The notes: generated by a model not told the origin, from the letters alone. Positions 49,206-62,053 are shown, counted from the first letter of the stretch. The stretch: 64,000 nucleotides of DNA from Malus domestica (GCF_042453785.1 NC_091665.1:26317501-26381500); one strand, 5' to 3'. Numbers and translations: made by a program.

Positions 49206-52200
49206 TCAGAGCTGCAATGCTAAATCCGGCTGCGCTGAATCAGCCCGGCTAGAACTAGGGGACCCTGGGGACTGGAACCTCACATTCAGGTCTGGTGGAA
49301 CTGAGTCGGGCTTTTGTTGTGGCGACAATGCTGAACTGGCTTTCTGCTGTTGTGACAACCCTTGCCAAGATGGCCGAGGACGAGTTCCCATTGTCCGAGC
49401 TGCCGTTGCCTCATTCACTGAATTTGGAAATGAACTGGAAGAGCTTATTGTACCTGGAGTTTTGGAGAGTTTAGTTTCTTCTGAAGTTAAGCTGTTTGAA
49501 GTAGCTGGATGGAAGTTAGCGTTAGTCCTAGATACTGAGTCGAGCATTTGAGACGGCTGGAAGTTAAAACCACCGGGCCTGGCCACTCCAACTGGCTTTC
49601 CCATCTGAGCAGGAATGTTTAATCCGTATGTGCCGTTAAATCCGTTGATCCCAGGTCGGAATACAGAATTCTGATGGATCTGAAATGGAGACTTCGGTCT
49701 CATTACACCAAGATTGCTGCTCGGCATATTAAACCCAGTATGAGCGTTTGATCCTTCAGCAGTTTCTACTTTTCCAGGGAGGGGTTCAGGAGATTTATTG
49801 GCAACAATGGGGGGTGATGAGGTAGCAGCAGACAGAGGAAGAGGACTACTTGTATTTGCTGAAGGAATAGAAGGCACATGCTTCTCTGATGAGTTATGTC
49901 CCAATGGCTTCTCTGAAGAGTTATGCCCCGACAACTTCTCTGACAATTTATCTCCGTTAGACTCAACAGAGTAAGATGTTGCAGCAGAAGATGCATTTGG
50001 ACGAATGGGAAAGGGCTCTGATGAAGATGGCTGACCTAGTGAGGCTGAGGCTAATTGCAGTGGCCTATTTGGCGCAACATCATTTTCTCCAATCCACCCT
50101 GGGCCGAACTTAACACCAGGGGGCAAAGACCTTTCAATCTTCTTTGCAGCAATGTTCCATGCAACAGGTCCAAGATTTGCAGCAAATCGAGCCAGGCTCC
50201 TTGCATAACCATAGTCCGAGTGAAGCCCTACCTGATTCACATAAAAGACAAGTCAGCAAACCACACAAATTTAAATCCACACAAAAGACAAGTCAGCAGA
50301 CCACACAAATCAAAATCCACACAACCGACAAGTCAGCAGACCACATAATATCATCCACCAAAAGGCAGGAAGCAGGACGTGCTGGGGTATGTGAAACCAC
50401 CGCAACGAAAATCTCTCACAGGGCAGCAAAAAATCCAAACCTACTGCATGGTTTAATCGTATGTAATATAGAGTTAAATATCCTTTTTCCTTAAGTATGG
50501 GTTTTCCACTTAAATTAACACCCTAGACGGGTCATGACCATTCACTAGCAAACAAGTAAGCCCTAAATATATCTAAGACACCAATATACACAGTTCTTAT
50601 ACAAAGTTGTGGCAAAATTCAGGCACCAACTAAAGTATGAACTCAGAGAAATGCATAAAGTTATATACGTACAGCCATTAGCTGTTTCCTTTCTCCATCA
50701 AATGTAGTCAATACAGATGACTCTTGTCCACTGGCTGAAGGATGAGATTGATTATATGTATTACGCCTGTTCTCATCAAACACAAAATGTTTTTTCCCTA
50801 GCTTCAAATTAGCCTTCGTGAAACCTGAAATAATTGCAGATTTAAGATCCATATTAATCAAAGATCCACCAAGCCTATTAAAGGGACAAGTAATACCAGA
50901 ATTGATTTACATAAAAGCATTTGAAACCTGTGACGTCATCATTCCTCTCAAACTTGTTATCCGTCAACCAATTAGTATAAACATCATTATTCCGTGAACC
51001 TGTCAAACCAGACTTGTCTGAAAGATGAGATCCTTTTTTATGATCCAATGTGGCGTTTTCAGCCCCAGTAGCAAGAGTGGCATGTGAGAACTCTGAACCA
51101 GCACGGTCCAGGGAAGGCCTGCCCAGTTTTTTATGCAAATTTTTTGTTGGTGGTCTACCTCTTCTTACGACCTTTGGTCCTGATTCATTATCATCACTGT
51201 CTTGCCTCAAATTTTCAAAATTCTTTTTCGCAAGCTCTTGTATTGAGCGTGCCTGGAAAGAAGTCATCAAAGTTTAGACAACAAACAAATAACCTCAAAC
51301 AAAGTATGAAAGGAGCTGGATCTAACTGTACCTGTCGAAAATATATGGTATCTGGGGCATTGTACTGCATCGCATTGGAGCAGATTAAGAAAATATCATC
51401 CTGCAAGATCATAAAATCGATTTTTAATTCTGATATGCCATGTTCCAGCAAAAATGGAAAATTTAGATAATCATCCCTTCGTCAATGGCACCACCAAATT
51501 CTATTGCTAATTTTCAGCAGTCCAAGACAGAATTTGCTACATAGTACTCCATGAAGATACTACATACTAGAATTTCAACAGTCTGAACCAAAAGAAAGCC
51601 AAAAAGTTTTTAAAGAAAATGATTTTAAAGCAAAAATAGATTTTTGGAACATACAAGGTCAACACGAAGCAAACATTGCATGACAATCAAACATGGTAAA
51701 CTGTTATTGCTTAAACTAAATAAGGAGGGAATTATGCAGTTAGTAACTATAAAAGCAACATGTTGGTGGCCCGAATTTCAAGGTGTGAATATTTGATAAT
51801 GTCCTAGCTGAGCATCTACACATAAACTCCTAGCTGAGCATCAGAACAAAATGCTTTTTTGACAAATGCATCAGAAGATTGATCTTTTGATTCAGGGAAA
51901 GCAATACAGTGGAATCTTTCTTATTAGGTACAATCATGTTAACAAGTGAAGATTGAGCTGTCCAATTATGCTTCACTTCTGAATAGAATCTTCAGTAATT
52001 AACTCTCCAAACTGAAAAGGTTCTAAGCTGGAAAAATATAAACTGTTGAAGTTAATAATCTCAAATTCCCAATACGCATTGTATATTGACCTACTCGAAT
52101 GGCATTTAACAAAGTGCAAATTTTGTGAAAGTTAGAGAAAGGTACGTACTGGACTTAAGTACGCAGCTCAAAATAAAACCAAAATGAAACGTGAATGTAC

Positions 52201-54165
52201 ATAGACTAGAGCTTATAGTGTTTATTGTTTAACTAACAACTGATCAAAGTAATTCGTAACGCCACGATGAAAATGGATACTAGAAGAAGAACTAATCCAA
52301 TGGTCACTTAACCAATTAAATGTAAATGACCACTAGAAGACATGCAGGATGGATTTTCAGCCGACAAACTCTGATAAGGTGGGGTAACATGCTATTAAAA
52401 TAACTGCAAGGAAACCTCATTCCAAATCAGGACTTCTCATAATCAACCTATTCAAATGGCATACCGAAACACATCACACCAGTACCGGATAAAATAATTG
52501 GAGATCTCAAACAGATGATGCAAGAAGGACTAAAAGAAGATGATATTGGTGTAAGCTGACCTCAAACTGTTCCAAACTGGAGTACACTCCACTCGTAAGT
52601 TTCTTCTTCACCGTCCCGAAATCCATAGGGTGCTCTATTACTTCATGGTAGTCCGGGAGCTGCATAACATAGAATAAAAGTTAACAAAAAAGAAATCTTT
52701 ACACAAATCCTGGAGGTTAATGTGTTACCACAAGATATACCAACCTCTTTTGGGTCCACTGGTTCAGAAAACACTCCGTACGTGTCCTTCCTGAAAAAAA
52801 ATTGAAAAAACACAATCAAACATCATCCAACTCTGATGTTCTAGAAGCTACTGCAGCAAAGCAAGCATAGCACAAATCCAGAAAACCACAAAAACACACT
52901 TTTGGAGCCTGTCGAGAACGAACAGCAGCAACTTTTTATCAGGCAAAGGGGTAGAGGGTCCAGGGTCCAACGTTGTAGCCACTCCTGCACATGATTAAAA
53001 CCCCATTGTATAAAAAACAAAGCTTCCAAAATCCAAATCCCAACCAAAAAAAAATCAAAGTTGTTTCCAGTAAAAGCAAACCTTGGAGGCTGCTTGGTGG
53101 GTTTGCAGCAGGAATTGATTTCTCACCCTGCAAAAGTGAAAAATTAAATTTAGCAACCCAAAAACAGCAAATATATATTTTCCATTGTTGGCTGTGAAAA
53201 GGGATTCAAGGTACCCCAAAAGGGGCAAATAATACAGTTTGCAAAAACTGTGAAATAAAAATTATAAAATTTGAAAAAAGGACAAAAGACAAATTTAAAC
53301 TTTAGCAGATAGATATGACAGTCAAATCATCATTGAGGGTTAGTAAATAAAACATGAATCTAATCAACAAAATCTAAGAAAAACACTGACAATTATGATC
53401 AAAGTTAAAAACTTTTTGGGAAATTTATGCAGCTCTGCAGAAATTCAATAAAGACCAACCAGGTCAACCCTATTTACTAAAGATTCTAGAAAAGAAAAAG
53501 ACCTAAAATAAAACATAGTTCAAAGGTGCGAAATTCAAGGAATTTTGAAATAATAATGTCAACGTATAGTTTTCCAGACCCACAGAAAAATACCGGGTTA
53601 AAAAGGAGGTATATTTTTTGGCGCTTCGAACCCGCGAAAATTAAAGACAACTGAAAATCTGGGCATCTCGCCCAAAGCCCCAAAATTGAAATACCTTTTG
53701 AGGGTGAGCGAGACCAGATCCATCGCCGATCGCATTGATCTTGCGCTTCCGGTCGGTTCTGTAGTCGCCGTCGTCGTCGTCATTGGACTCGGAGCCGCCG
53801 CCGTGGGAGTTCCGAGTCGCGGAATTGGCCGACGATTTCTGATTGTTGGGGGGCAATTTGAGGACGAGCTTGAGTTTTTTCTCGCGGCGCTTCCCGGCCG
53901 AAGCGTATTCGTCTTCGTCTTCATCCTCCTCTTCGTCGTTTGAATTACCGTCGGGGTCAGGGTTGCGGCGGGTGGATCGACGCAGGGAAGCGCGGGCAGA
54001 GTCGGCAGGAGCAGTCCTGTAATTAGGGTTGGAATGAGGGGCAGAGTTGGGCTTTCGCTTCTGCTGCTGTTGCAATTGCTCCTGCTGCTCTCTGAGAGTC
54101 CTTTTTTGAAGATCCAAAAGAGAGGGCCGTCCTTTCTTCTTCTTCCTCTCCACTACCTTACCCAT
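49206..54165 (-). CDS. Bromodomain protein of the SWI/SNF subunit type (BRD1/BRD2/BRD13-like)
   Basis: Nine exons on the minus strand: 53695-54165, 53082-53127, 52900-52984, 52745-52790, 52561-52659, 51332-51400, 50928-51252, 50673-50824 and 49206-50231. All phases agree and give 772 residues. The N-terminus is basic ([15 protein letters not shown]), followed by Gln-rich and Asp/Glu-rich runs and a likely nuclear localisation signal (RTDRKRK). The bromodomain covers about residues 185-290: [40 protein letters not shown] and [16 protein letters not shown], which has the acetyl-lysine-binding Asn. An AT-hook-like RRGRPP lies after it. The long last exon is Ser/Pro/Asn-rich and probably disordered. 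Arabidopsis relatives BRD1, BRD2 and BRD13 belong to BRM-type chromatin remodelling complexes. It faces the TANGO2 gene head to head. Confidence 0.93.
50238..50350. repeat. Three-copy minisatellite in intron 8 of the bromodomain gene
   Basis: Three units of about 40 bp each contain ACAAGTCAGCAGACCACA or a near variant, ending about 50277, 50316 and 50350. The array starts right next to the acceptor of the last exon. Confidence 0.85.
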
Positions 54166-55444
54166 TTTTGGTGCCCTCTCTTTCTCTCTCTCTCTCTCTC
54201 CTCTCCTCCTCTCTCTCTAGGCAGACAACAAACAGGGTCTTATTTTTAAAAATTTTAATTATATTTATCTTTTTTTACTTTATTTATGTGGGAAATTATG
54301 ACTTTTGGCGACGGAAGGCGCATGCGAATCACGTGATTCACACTGCCTTCGCGTGGTGAATCGACACGTGGTGCGGGAGATGCCTGGAATGGGAGCCGTG
54401 TCAGAGGGGAACCTCCCGGTTCTGAGAACTGACTCGGTTTTTTGTCTTTTTGTGTACCTACGACTGTCGACGTGGCGGAATTGCAGACGGAAGGGACAAG
54501 AGCTTTGTGAGGCGAGGTTCCACAACGTGTTTTAATGTCGACTGATCTGACAAAACAGTAAAAGAGTGGATTATAAAACATAAATAGGTTGTTTTACAAG
54601 TACGAGTAGTTTCGGGTGCTGTTATTGTCAGCTCGAAAAATATTTATACTGCATCCTCATGGAAGAATATAAAAAAAAAAAGTTTTACTTAATTGACTCA
54701 AAGTAATTAAATTTTGCGTAAATTTTAACAAAGAGACCTGAAATGAGTTTTAAGATTGTAATTGGGAAACGATAGGGGATTCAAATGAGCTTATCAATCT
54801 TCAATATTTCCAAAGACTCAAGTGACCGGCTATTTTTAAAGACTCAAGAGCGCAACTATCGTTATATCAATAAGAATTTAAATTGCATGTTGATTATGTT
54901 TTCGGTTGTCATTTAATGTCGATCTAGAATCTCATATTTTTCATTGGTTATGACATTTATCTCCCCTCCTTGTTCTACCTGTTTATGTTCTCGACATTTA
55001 TTCTCATTTAATGTCGTGGTCTTGAGTTAATATGTACTAAAAATAAATAGAGGATCCAAAATGCATGTAAATTTCATCTGATCATTGTAAAATGAAGCAT
55101 TTGCTTCTTTGGGTCTTGTTAGAACATGAATCAGACAGATATTAAAAGTACGCTTCATGTGATATGTGACACAAAATCCTCCGCAGCTAAAAAAGTTTCC
55201 TCTTTTAGAATCAAAACCTTACCGCCAATCCCACGTAAAATCCTGAAAAAGTGCAGAGCTTTACCCCAAGGAGGCAGCTATTGACCCACGTTTCAGTGGG
55301 CCCAACTCACGACGTGGAGAGAGAAAGCGAGAGGGGATGGACCGACCTTCAACGCAGAATCGTTGTAGATTGTAAGCGTTGAGGAACCAAAACTCTGCAA
55401 AAACGAAGTAAAAATTGTGGGGAAAAATAAAAAAAGGCTACCAA
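54166..55444. promoter_or_regulatory. Head-to-head intergenic region between the bromodomain and TANGO2 genes
   Basis: This 1.28-kb region must hold both promoters. A 14-bp perfect palindrome GAATCACGTGATTC (54326-54339) centres on a CACGTG G-box. A second CACGTG lies at 54365-54370. Wider arms GAAGGC and GCCTTC surround the first box. A CT microsatellite at 54180-54220 lies in the bromodomain gene leader. G-boxes bind bZIP and bHLH factors; which gene they serve is unknown. No gene is visible here. Confidence 0.5.
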
Positions 55445-58075
55445 ATGTGTATAGCTGTGTTCGTGTGGCAAAATCACCCAGTTTACCCCTTCCTTCTGCT
55501 GCTCAACAGGGACGAGTTTCACAGCAGGTAAGTGTGGCAATTCTGGGTTGTTCTTAATTTTCTATTTTCTGATTGAAATTTGATGACAGATCTGATTCAA
55601 TCGGGAGACTAAGCTAAAACCTAAAAGTAAAAGTGGTTTTTTTGGTTAATTGGTTTGGTTTTTGGATGGCTCTTCTGGGTTGCTGTTAATTTTATGTTTC
55701 CGATTGAATTTGAAATCAATTTATCCAATGAATTAGTGAGCTAAAATTGCAAGTGGGGTTGTTTTGGTTTTTGGGTTGTTCTTAATTTTCTGTTTTCTGA
55801 TTGAATTTGATTTTATTCAATGGGGTTAGTGAGCTAAAACTGCAAGTGGGGGTTTGTTTTGGTTTTTGGATGGTTCTTCTGGGTTGTTCTGAATTTCACT
55901 TTTCTGCTTGAATTTCATTTGATTTTATGGGTTGTTCTTAATTTTATATTTCCTGATTGAATTTGATTTGGTTCGATGGAGTTAATGAGCTAAAATTTCA
56001 AGTGGGTGTTGCTTTGGTTTTTTGTTTTTGGAGGCCAACAGAGCCTCTGGCATGGTGGGAAGGAGGGGAGATCTTAGGGGGAAGAGATGGATTGGCAGGT
56101 GGGACATGGCTGGCTTGCACCAGAGATGGTAAGGTGGCTTTTATCACAAATGTTAGAGAAGTTCAGAAGCTTGCTCAAGCTAAGAGCAGAGGGGACCTTC
56201 CGGTTCGATTCTTGGAGGTGATTATCCTGTTTGATTTCATATGTTTTGCTTCACCCACTCCATCTGCTTGTTTAATTTTCTCTACCATCTGTTGGCAAGA
56301 AGTTTTGTTTGCATATATTGATGGGGTTTTGGGCACTTTTAGTTAGTTTAATGGATTGCAAGCTGAAATCCCATGTGCAGGGAGATAATTGATGGAAAAT
56401 CCGGTGGAACATTGAAGTATAGGGATCCAATGAGCTTGTGATACACCAGTTATTCTCCTGGCAGGATTTAAAGAACGCACGCCATTTAGAGCTTAAACTT
56501 AGGATTCTAGTCTCGGATTGGTTAAAAATCGATTCGTTTTCAGATTGAAGTATCATATTTTCGGCAAACCAGAAAACAAAGTATAAAGGTTCAAGATTTA
56601 AGGTGTAGGTGAAAACTTATTAACTTATATGAAGTTATGGAGCAGGTTCCATCCCCCCAACCTTCTAGATTGGCAGTGAAGAAAGTTACTCCACCGGTTT
56701 GTGTTTACGTGGTTAATTAAGTTTTAGGTTCTTATTGATGTTATTGTTTGAGTAGGGTGAATGATTTTACTGCAATGTACTGTAGAGAGCTTCAACTCTG
56801 ACATGTGATTCAATTGCCAGCCAATTCTTCAGATAATATCGAAAAGGAAATTTTGTTGGTAATAATGTTCAATTCTTATTTTTATCTTGGTTATCTGTAT
56901 GGAGGTAACGGAAGACTTGTGCAAAAACTGAGAGCAATAAGATTCGTATAACCGACCCCACTTAATGGGATAAGGCTCTGTTGTTGTTGTTGATTCTCTG
57001 TCTGATTTTCTCTAGTGAATTCAACAATCATTCAATATTTCTTGGTTTATTGCTATTCCTTTTTCTTCTAAGCATGGTGATTTCCAATCTAAACTCTAAA
57101 CTTTAATGTTTCATCAGACTAATTCCTTTTATTAGAGACAAGCTGAGAAATTTCCTCGGATAATTATCGCAGCTTTTTGTGACTGCAGAGCAAGAAGAGT
57201 CCCATGGAGTTCGCCGATGAAGTTGTGGAGGAGGCGGATCAATACAACGGGTTTAACCTGGTATTGGCCGATCTTTGTTCTAGGACCATGGTTTATGTAA
57301 CCAACAGACCGAAGGAGGACAGGAATTTTGTCACTGAGGTCTCTCCCGGGATCCATGTCTTGTCAAATGCACAACTAGATTCTCCTTGGCCTAAGGTAAG
57401 AAAGCTTCTTGTTCCACCTTGTTTGCTTTGAAATAGTAAAATATCGGTCCTGGGATCGGAACCTGGAACCCGACTCCACCACCATATTAGAACGAGAGCA
57501 TCCAACCCAACGGACCCGGAGAGGTCCTGCATCGTTTAAACTACTATCAATTGTGTTGCCATCTCTATATTTTTGTTCAACTTTCAATCCCCGGGCTTAC
57601 AGATTTCCGAGTTATCTCGCATATCGTTTTGATTCAGCTTCCTCTTTTGCAGGCTCAACTACTAGGCGATAGTTTCAGAGAGACACTTACGGAATCCAGC
57701 GGCGACGATCTTCCGATAAAATTAATGGTTGAGAAACTAATGACGAACACGGTTAAAGTCGAGGACGAAAGCCTCCTGCCTCACATATATCCTCCAGAAC
57801 TGGAGTACCATCTCAGCTCCATATTTGTGGAGAAAGCCCCTCCGTTGGTAAATCCATTTATCTATCTATCTCCCCATGCAGCTTTTGTCTGTGTTTCAAC
57901 AGAATCTCTCAAATGCTTTGTTTTGCATATATAGGGACACTATGGCACTCGAAGCACCTCGGCATTGTCTGTGAAGACAAATGGGGATGTTAGCTACTAC
58001 GAGAGATATCAGGAAAATCAAGTGTGGAAAGAAGGAACAGTAACTTATCAGATTGGAGATGTCTGTAACTTGTAA
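55445..58075 (+). CDS. TANGO2: TANGO2/NRDE family protein
   Basis: Five exons: 55445-55527, 56034-56217, 57189-57395, 57653-57847 and 57935-58075, in phase, giving 269 residues, the family's usual size. The defining NRDE motif appears as LLLLNRDEFHSR near the N-terminus. It is followed by PLAWWEGGEILGGRDGLAGGTWLA, then VAFITNVRE, DQYNGFNLVLADL and a C-terminal GTRSTSALSVKTNGDVSYYE. The N-terminal Cys2 is typical of the family and is a candidate catalytic nucleophile by analogy with Ntn-hydrolase folds. In animals TANGO2 affects Golgi organisation, lipid and heme handling; the plant role is poorly known. Exon 2 could be read open to 56345, but the GTGATT donor at 56218 gives the correct join. 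The sequence is intact. Confidence 0.93.
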
Positions 58076-58522
58076 CTCTTTCAGCTTTGTAAGATTAAAT
58101 TCTTGTGCTAAATTTTTACTGACTATCCAGTTTGGACTCATTGAAAGGAAAATGATTTCCGCAAATCCTTTATCGCCTTATAAATACTTGCGTTTGTTTA
58201 TTTATGTCTCTCGATTCTCCGAGTTATTGTAATCTTCCAAAGGAGATTGAACCCCAATGCTTTGGTGGGATTTCAGTATCAATAATATCGATAACTGTAA
58301 TTGTGAGGAGGAATAATCATCTAAAGAGGAACAAAGAGGGGAAACATAAAACACTAAAAACACACTTTACTTATTCTACCATTCCAAAGCATCATAGAGC
58401 CAGTAGGGTTTATAACTACTTGATTACACGACACTATCCATCGACCGCGATGGAGCTTAACTTAAGCTGTCTAAAGCTAATTACACCTTCTTAGATACTT
58501 GGGGGTTCACGAGTCTGAACCA
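58076..58522. other. Convergent 3' regions
   Basis: This holds the TANGO2 3' UTR and the 3' UTR of the minus-strand metallothionein gene, which run towards each other. No gene is seen. Confidence 0.5.
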
Positions 58523-59066
58523 TTAGGCTGCGCAAGAGACGCATGCGCAGCCCGCGCCACACGTGCATTTGGCCTTGCCAGCCGTGACGACGCTCTCAGC
58601 GCAAGTGCATGGGTTGCAGCTGCAGTGCTCGCCACAGGAGCATGTCATGTGGTCGCCCCCGCTTGTGGTGTCGGAGGTGGTTGTGCACCTGGAAATACAT
58701 ACAAGTACGTAACAAAGAGTTAGATGCGTCAAATTGTGAATTAGAATCATCAGATCGATGAAATGATTTCGAAAACTATGGCAGAACATTCTGTTTAATT
58801 CCAAATGGAATCTAAAAACATAGTATATCTCAATTGATGTGGAATCTGATAACCAAATACGATATTTTCATAACTAAATATAATATCCAAAAGTCTGGTA
58901 ATTTAACATACCAACTATCTGAAGGTCTTACAACACAACATATCAGATATGCGATTTCTTTAGCAGTTACTTACTTGCAAGAGGCGCCACCGGGGCACGG
59001 ATTAGTGCAGCAGCATCGATCGTTGCAGCTGGCCCTGAGACCCCCCGCTGTGGTTGTATCTGCCAT
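58523..59066 (-). CDS. MT4: Type 4 (Ec) metallothionein
   Basis: Two exons on the minus strand, 58975-59066 and 58523-58688, give 85 residues: MADTTTAGGLRASCNDRCCC..., ending CTCGAGCACVSCAA. There are 18 cysteines in three clusters separated by short linkers, plus the family His in CGEHCSCNPCTC. That is the plant Ec (type 4) layout, which binds zinc in seeds. The first cluster reads RCCCTNPCPGG where the usual form is KCGCxxPCPGG, so Cys19 replaces a Gly and adds one cysteine to the normal 17. The exon join (TGC AA|G TGC) is clean. Upstream lie a TATA box, an ABRE and RY boxes consistent with ABA-driven seed expression. Confidence 0.94.
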
Positions 59067-59126
59067 TGTTGCTTCTTGCTGTGAGATGTACTGACAGAGC
59101 TAGCAGCTGCTAGAACTAACTGCTTC

Positions 59127-59269
59127 CTTTTATACTGCTTGGAAGAAGGGACACGTGTGATGCATGCCGTATTCGTTCGCACTGGAGACCAACAAGTGGT
59201 AGATAATAGATATCGTGGTGATTCGATATTTTAGGAGCAGTGGAGGTGGCAATATTTTTCCATGCATGT
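59127..59269 (-). promoter_or_regulatory. Metallothionein promoter elements: TATA, ABRE, RY
   Basis: On the minus strand a TATAAAAG box lies at 59134-59127, about 60 bases before the start codon. An 8-bp palindrome ACACGTGT (59151-59158) is a strong ABRE/G-box. A CATGCA RY element is at 59161-59166 and a CATGCATG RY at 59262-59269. RY boxes bind ABI3/FUS3-type B3 factors in maturing seeds. This matches the known seed expression of type 4 metallothioneins. Confidence 0.7.
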
Positions 59270-61494
59270 ATTGTAGTTGCACCACGTACACAAAACATTC
59301 AATATCCTTCTAGCGATTGGGAATTTATTGGAAAAGTGAAGAGATAATTATCATTAAATTCAGGGAAAATATTGTTCCTGAAAATTCCAGCCTCGTGTGC
59401 GTGCTTCCCATCCTCGCTCGAAAGTCAAAGTATTTAACTCAACTGTCTTTTCTTTAAATTGATAAATGTTTAGTATTTTTCATATTTATTTATTTTACAG
59501 TAATTTCCCACCTAAATAGATATTATTGTTTATTAAAAAAAATAAAAAATAAAACTCTAGATGATTAAGTTGACTATAATATCAATAATGTTGGTGATCA
59601 ATCATATTTAGTTTAAAATGTTCACCAAAACTTAAGCATGTCTGATACCTCTCTGAAAAATAACTTGCACTCAACGATTATAAATTAATATTTATATTTC
59701 TCTTATCACGTGAACATAAAAAGGTTAGTGTTTGAAAGGGTCATATAAAATTGAGCAAAGAAAAGAAGACAGTGTCCCATGGAGGGCCTGCTTAAGGATG
59801 TTTTTATGTGAATTTCATTGTTTACACGAGCAGACAACAGAAATTAAGCTCCACCATCTTTTTAGCTAGATTGAATTAAGCATCCACCTTCGCTTTTGGG
59901 GGGTGGGGGCAGAATGGCCGGTGGGGTGGGGTGCGAGCGTTAGATATTTCACAAATATCATTGACAAAACAGTGAGAAACAAATCATTCCATAATCGATA
60001 ATTGAGGTAGTTCACATGCACAACATAGAAATTTACTGCGACAAAAATTGGACCCAACTTTTAAGTGACAATCATTTAAGGGGTTGTAAATTATGAACAA
60101 GTTTGAGTATATATCATAAACTAAAATTAAACAATTGGATATCGTTCGTCGCTCATGCGTTTTTTTACAGGATCTGATTGTTGATATATACTATGAGCTA
60201 ATATGTAAGATGAATATGAAATTTTCATGCAAGCAAGGGCAATGAGAAGACAAAAACACTTACATTATATTTGGATAAGGGAAATAAACTTGAAATTTGG
60301 ATAAACGTTAGAATTTATAAATTGACATGCATCAGTTCCCTTGTTTGAACTCGTAAACATAGAAATTTAGAATTTTCGCATGGAAAAAAAAACTTGAAAT
60401 TTGGGACCTCCAATTCCCAAGTTTAAATTTCATGTAAATAGGTGTCATTTTCCTAATTTCTATGATTGAGAGTTAAAAATAACAAATTCCGTATTGAATT
60501 CCATTGTTCCTTTTTAGGTTAACTAAACAAGAAAATTTACAAATTCTAGAAAAAAAAATCTCATCATTTCAATTTCCTCCATTTTAGAATTGCTTAGTAA
60601 TCTCAAATTTCTTCATCCAAACATAGTGTTAGTTTCTATTTGGCTTTCTAATTAAAATTGTCTTTTAGATTGAGATAACTCTTTAACTTTGGTCCCTAAT
60701 ATTTGAAATCAATAAAAGTGGTCAGAGAGTTTGTCCATCATCAATCATTTTGATCATTTCATAAAAAATTTGTTAATAAGGACTAAAATGACAAAAGTAT
60801 TCTCAATTTAATAAACAATGTGCCAAAATGATTTTATAAAAATTAAAGATATTTATGTCTTTTTATCCTCGTTTAATGATGATTTTACACCGAATGACCA
60901 AAATGAATTATGGTAGACCAACTCATAGACAAGTTTCATCCAATTCAAATCGCATGGACCAAAATAAAGAATTATACCAATCTTATAAACCATTTTGGCT
61001 AAAAAGCATTCCTAATTTAAAAACGTTGAGAAATTATAAGTGATTTGATAGATGAGCCAAGTGGGCAAAGTTTTTGACAAGGAGTGTATACATACAAACT
61101 TAAAATGTTTTATGGTGGTTATTTTACTTAGCTGGGCAAGACAAGTTATATGTACAATAAAAGGAATAAAACTGTTGTGTTTATATTGTATAGATTCTTC
61201 TAGGTAAAATAGGATAAATTGTTGTAGTTATGTAGTTGAAAGCTTTCAAACTAGCTCTCCCTCTTATATTTTAATCTTAGCACATTAGCTCATTTAAATT
61301 ACCAAGGTCCTTAAAATGGAGCACCGTCTATGATTCTGTATATTTTTTAATTAAAATGCAGCTTAATAACTGTGGCGGTAATTGAAATTAACGTGTTAAC
61401 TCTAACATTGACATCCTTTCAAGAAAAAACGAACAAAAACTATCATGATTAAAGAAATGACAACGTCACATCATATCATATAAGAAGTTTTAAA
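59270..61494. other. AT-rich intergenic DNA
   Basis: No gene that I can support; reading frames are short. A GC-rich patch with G-runs lies near 59893-59940. Confidence 0.45.
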
Positions 61495-61640
61495 GGAGTG
61501 AATTTTACACTCTTTTTATCTCTTACACATCTTTATTAATTTTTGTTTATTGATTATTTTTAATTCATTTGATTCGATAATTAAAAATTTTTAGAATGTA
61601 TAAGAAGTAAAAACGGAAATATAAATAGCATTAGCACCCC
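61495..61640. mobile_element. MITE-like AT-rich palindrome, copy 2
   Basis: It shares the core TTTATTGATTxTTTTTAATTCATTTxATTCGA with 47691-47828. The ends also correspond: the complement of its right end (GCTATTTATATTTCCGTTTTTA) resembles the left end of copy 1. Confidence 0.5.
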
Positions 61641-62053
61641 CAAATATTATTGTCAACGGAAGGGGGGAAAACGAGTCAGAGTTTACCACCGCCATCTGCA
61701 GCAGAGCCTGGTGTTTGGACTTTTTGGACCCACCGCCACCGTAGTCATAATTTGGTATAATTAAATTTAATTCCTTCTTTATTTTTTATTTTACAAGCAG
61801 CCACTCCAAAGGCTTTGCAAAATTGCAAGGCCCAGGGCCCTCTTTTGTAAATAATAATATGTGTACTTTTGTGGTCCCCAATATTAGCTGTAGATCTCGA
61901 ATATGCCATTAAAGTTGGGACCTTTGGGTCATGGGTGCGGCCTTATTGTCCAAGTTTCCACCACCACACAATTTGACTACAGAAAGCTTAAATATGCCAA
62001 TGTTCATCCAACTCAAAGATAAGTAAGAACACTTAAAATTCTTCATGCTTGAA
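61641..62053. other. Intergenic DNA
   Basis: A GC-richer patch at 61660-61740 (CACCGCCATCTGCAGCAGAGCC, in part) could be a leftover of a gene or a leader. Nothing can be assigned. Confidence 0.3.

Noticed and set aside
55957-56346. ATG at 55957 as the TANGO2 start
   Set aside because: The conserved N-terminus MCIAVFVWQNHP and the NRDE motif lie in the upstream exon at 55445-55527, which joins in phase.
60855-61043. 62-residue frame in the right-hand intergenic region
   Set aside because: Its composition follows the AT-rich DNA, with no motif or homology seen.
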